From JAAYCI01 sp964370045 (GTDB lineage Bacteria > Bacillota > Clostridia > Oscillospirales > Ruminococcaceae), in NCBI GenBank assembly GCA_964370045.1, contig CAYJGZ010000016.1, positions 1-59,237 on the forward strand: a stretch of DNA of 59,237 nt. Reading direction: 5' to 3'. Below are positions 58,616-59,237 of this stretch, piece by piece. The stretch's first letter is position 1; every line of letters begins with the position of its first letter. The notes beneath the pieces were generated by a model. It made no database searches. It saw only the letters and a program-made list of their open reading frames with translations, and was not told the DNA's origin. Position numbers and translations under genes: made by a program.

Positions 58616-59044
58616 ATGGAAAAGCGCAGATACCTCTTGGTGGATGCGGCGGTACTGCCCGAGGTTTTTGAGCGGGTGCTATATGCGAAGGAATTGATAG
58701 CGAGCGGCGAGGCGAAAAATGTCTCCAAAGCGACAACAATGGCGGACGTGAGCCGCAGTGCTTTTTACAAGTACAGGGACAGTGTGTTCCGCGCGGATAA
58801 CGACAAGCAGACGGCCATAATATCTGCAACGCTTTTGGACAAGACGGGGGCGCTGCAGGAGCTTTTGGCGGCGATATCCTCGGCGGGCGCAGGGGTGGTC
58901 ACCATAAACCAGGGCCAGCCCGAAAACGGCATAGCTGTGGTGTCGGTGTCGGTGCGCACCGAGGGAATGCAGATAGGCGTGGACGAGCTGTGCTTGCGGC
59001 TGAAACAGCAAAAGCTGATTGTTTCCGCACACTGGCGCAAATAA
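58616..59044 (+). CDS. ACT domain-containing protein (PheB/UPF0735 family)
   Basis: A 142-residue protein starting MEKRRYLLVDAAVLPEVFER, the typical UPF0735 opening, with an N-terminal helical DNA-binding-like region (ATTMADVSRSAFYKYRDSVF, helix-turn-helix shape). A C-terminal ACT domain (about residues 65-140, AIISATLLDKTGALQELLAA) usually binds amino acids. Members are annotated as PheB and are probably regulators of amino-acid synthesis. ATG 58616 follows GGGGTG by six bases; an in-frame GTG at 58607 would add three residues. The neighbouring hom or thrB genes seen elsewhere are not in the window. Confidence 0.9.
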   Translation: MEKRRYLLVDAAVLPEVFERVLYAKELIASGEAKNVSKATTMADVSRSAFYKYRDSVFRADNDKQTAIISATLLDKTGALQELLAAISSAGAGVVTINQGQPENGIAVVSVSVRTEGMQIGVDELCLRLKQQKLIVSAHWRK

Positions 59045-59110
59045 GCGCGGGTGCAGCGCTATGCTGAAAATTTACATGTGTGCGATTGATTATCTCGGCA
59101 CACTATCAAT

Positions 59111-59212
59111 TCTAAAATCAATAATGCTCTTATCATTCCTTGTGCTTCGCATGATAAGAGCCGCATATTTCATTAAATTTTATGCCGATGCGAAGCGGCG
59201 GAATGGAGCATA
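59111..59212 (+). promoter_or_regulatory. Family B repeat, copy 4 (plus strand)
   Basis: Full copy, nearly identical to copy 1, now on the plus strand, starting TCTAAAATCAATAATGCTC and ending GGAATGGAGCAT. The window ends 25 bp later; a TTG at spacing six could open a reading frame, but a palindrome follows and no product can be judged. Confidence 0.75.
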
Positions 59213-59234
59213 GTTTGAAACAAGTTTCAAACTA
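59211..59234. repeat. Palindrome TAGTTTGAAAC / GTTTCAAACTA
   Basis: 11-bp inverted repeat with an AA centre directly after family B copy 4. Compare 48203-48230. Confidence 0.7.
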
Positions 59235-59237
59235 TTT

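Overview
The window is a bacterial chromosome segment, most probably from a flagellated member of the Clostridia (Firmicutes). The signs are a FliY-type switch protein (CheC-like plus FliN domain), CheC and CheD, a FliA/WhiG sigma factor, a FlbD/SwrD protein, an ECF transporter core, a T-box leader before pheST, a PASTA kinase-like protein, Mini-RNase III, strong AGGAGG ribosome sites and frequent TTG/GTG starts. I cannot name the species. A 100-N run at 16910-17009 shows that this is a scaffolded draft assembly.

Region 1 (about 0.4-16.6 kb, + strand) is a flagellar and chemotaxis operon: flbD-motA-motB-fliM-fliY-cheY-fliO-fliP-fliQ-fliR-flhB-flhA-fliA, two FlgF/FlgG-type rod genes, cheC-cheD and fapA, closed by a bidirectional terminator. 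It builds the stator, C-ring and export gate, and adds phospho-CheY phosphatases. FliL, FlhF and FlhG, often encoded in such operons, are missing from their usual places. Region 2 (16.7-21.3 kb, - strand) has a membrane GT2-like glycosyltransferase with a 63-bp tandem-repeat tail that contains the N gap, a membrane HEAT-repeat protein, a Dabb-domain protein and a 2-hydroxyacid dehydrogenase.

Region 3 (21.6-25.6 kb) holds a cobalamin-dependent methionine synthase reactivation-domain protein, tRNA-Gly(UCC), a small lipoprotein with the cystatin QVVAG signature, a PEBP (YbhB/YbcL) protein, and a deoD-cdd-deoC nucleoside salvage operon. Region 4 (25.8-38 kb, + strand) holds ruvC-ruvA-ruvB, a methyltransferase, ecfA1-ecfA2-ecfT-truA, a large single-pass membrane protein, a CvpA-family protein and a ClpE-like unfoldase. 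Region 5 (38-44.3 kb) has two flavoproteins, a chemoreceptor, an unrecognised two-gene pair and tRNA-Gly(CCC).

Region 6 (44.4-54.7 kb, - strand) has a zinc-ribbon pseudokinase with PASTA repeats, yebC, mrnC, obgE, rpmA, rplU and pheT-pheS with a T-box leader. Region 7 (55-59 kb) has acpS, murC, cca and an ACT-domain protein.

Two repeat families stand out. Family A is a palindromic element of about 110 bp with at least 11 intergenic copies, all between 26.5 and 57.1 kb; its central hairpin changes sequence between copies but keeps its pairing. Family B is an element of about 100 bp (three full copies and one partial) that forms a predicted multi-hairpin RNA with complementary loops. It ends in a GGAG ribosome site exactly 7 nt before the start codons of three unrelated genes (the Dabb gene, mrnC, pheT). 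Family B, the cystatin-like lipoprotein next to a PEBP protein, the pseudokinase and the unknown gene pair are the best candidates for undescribed biology.
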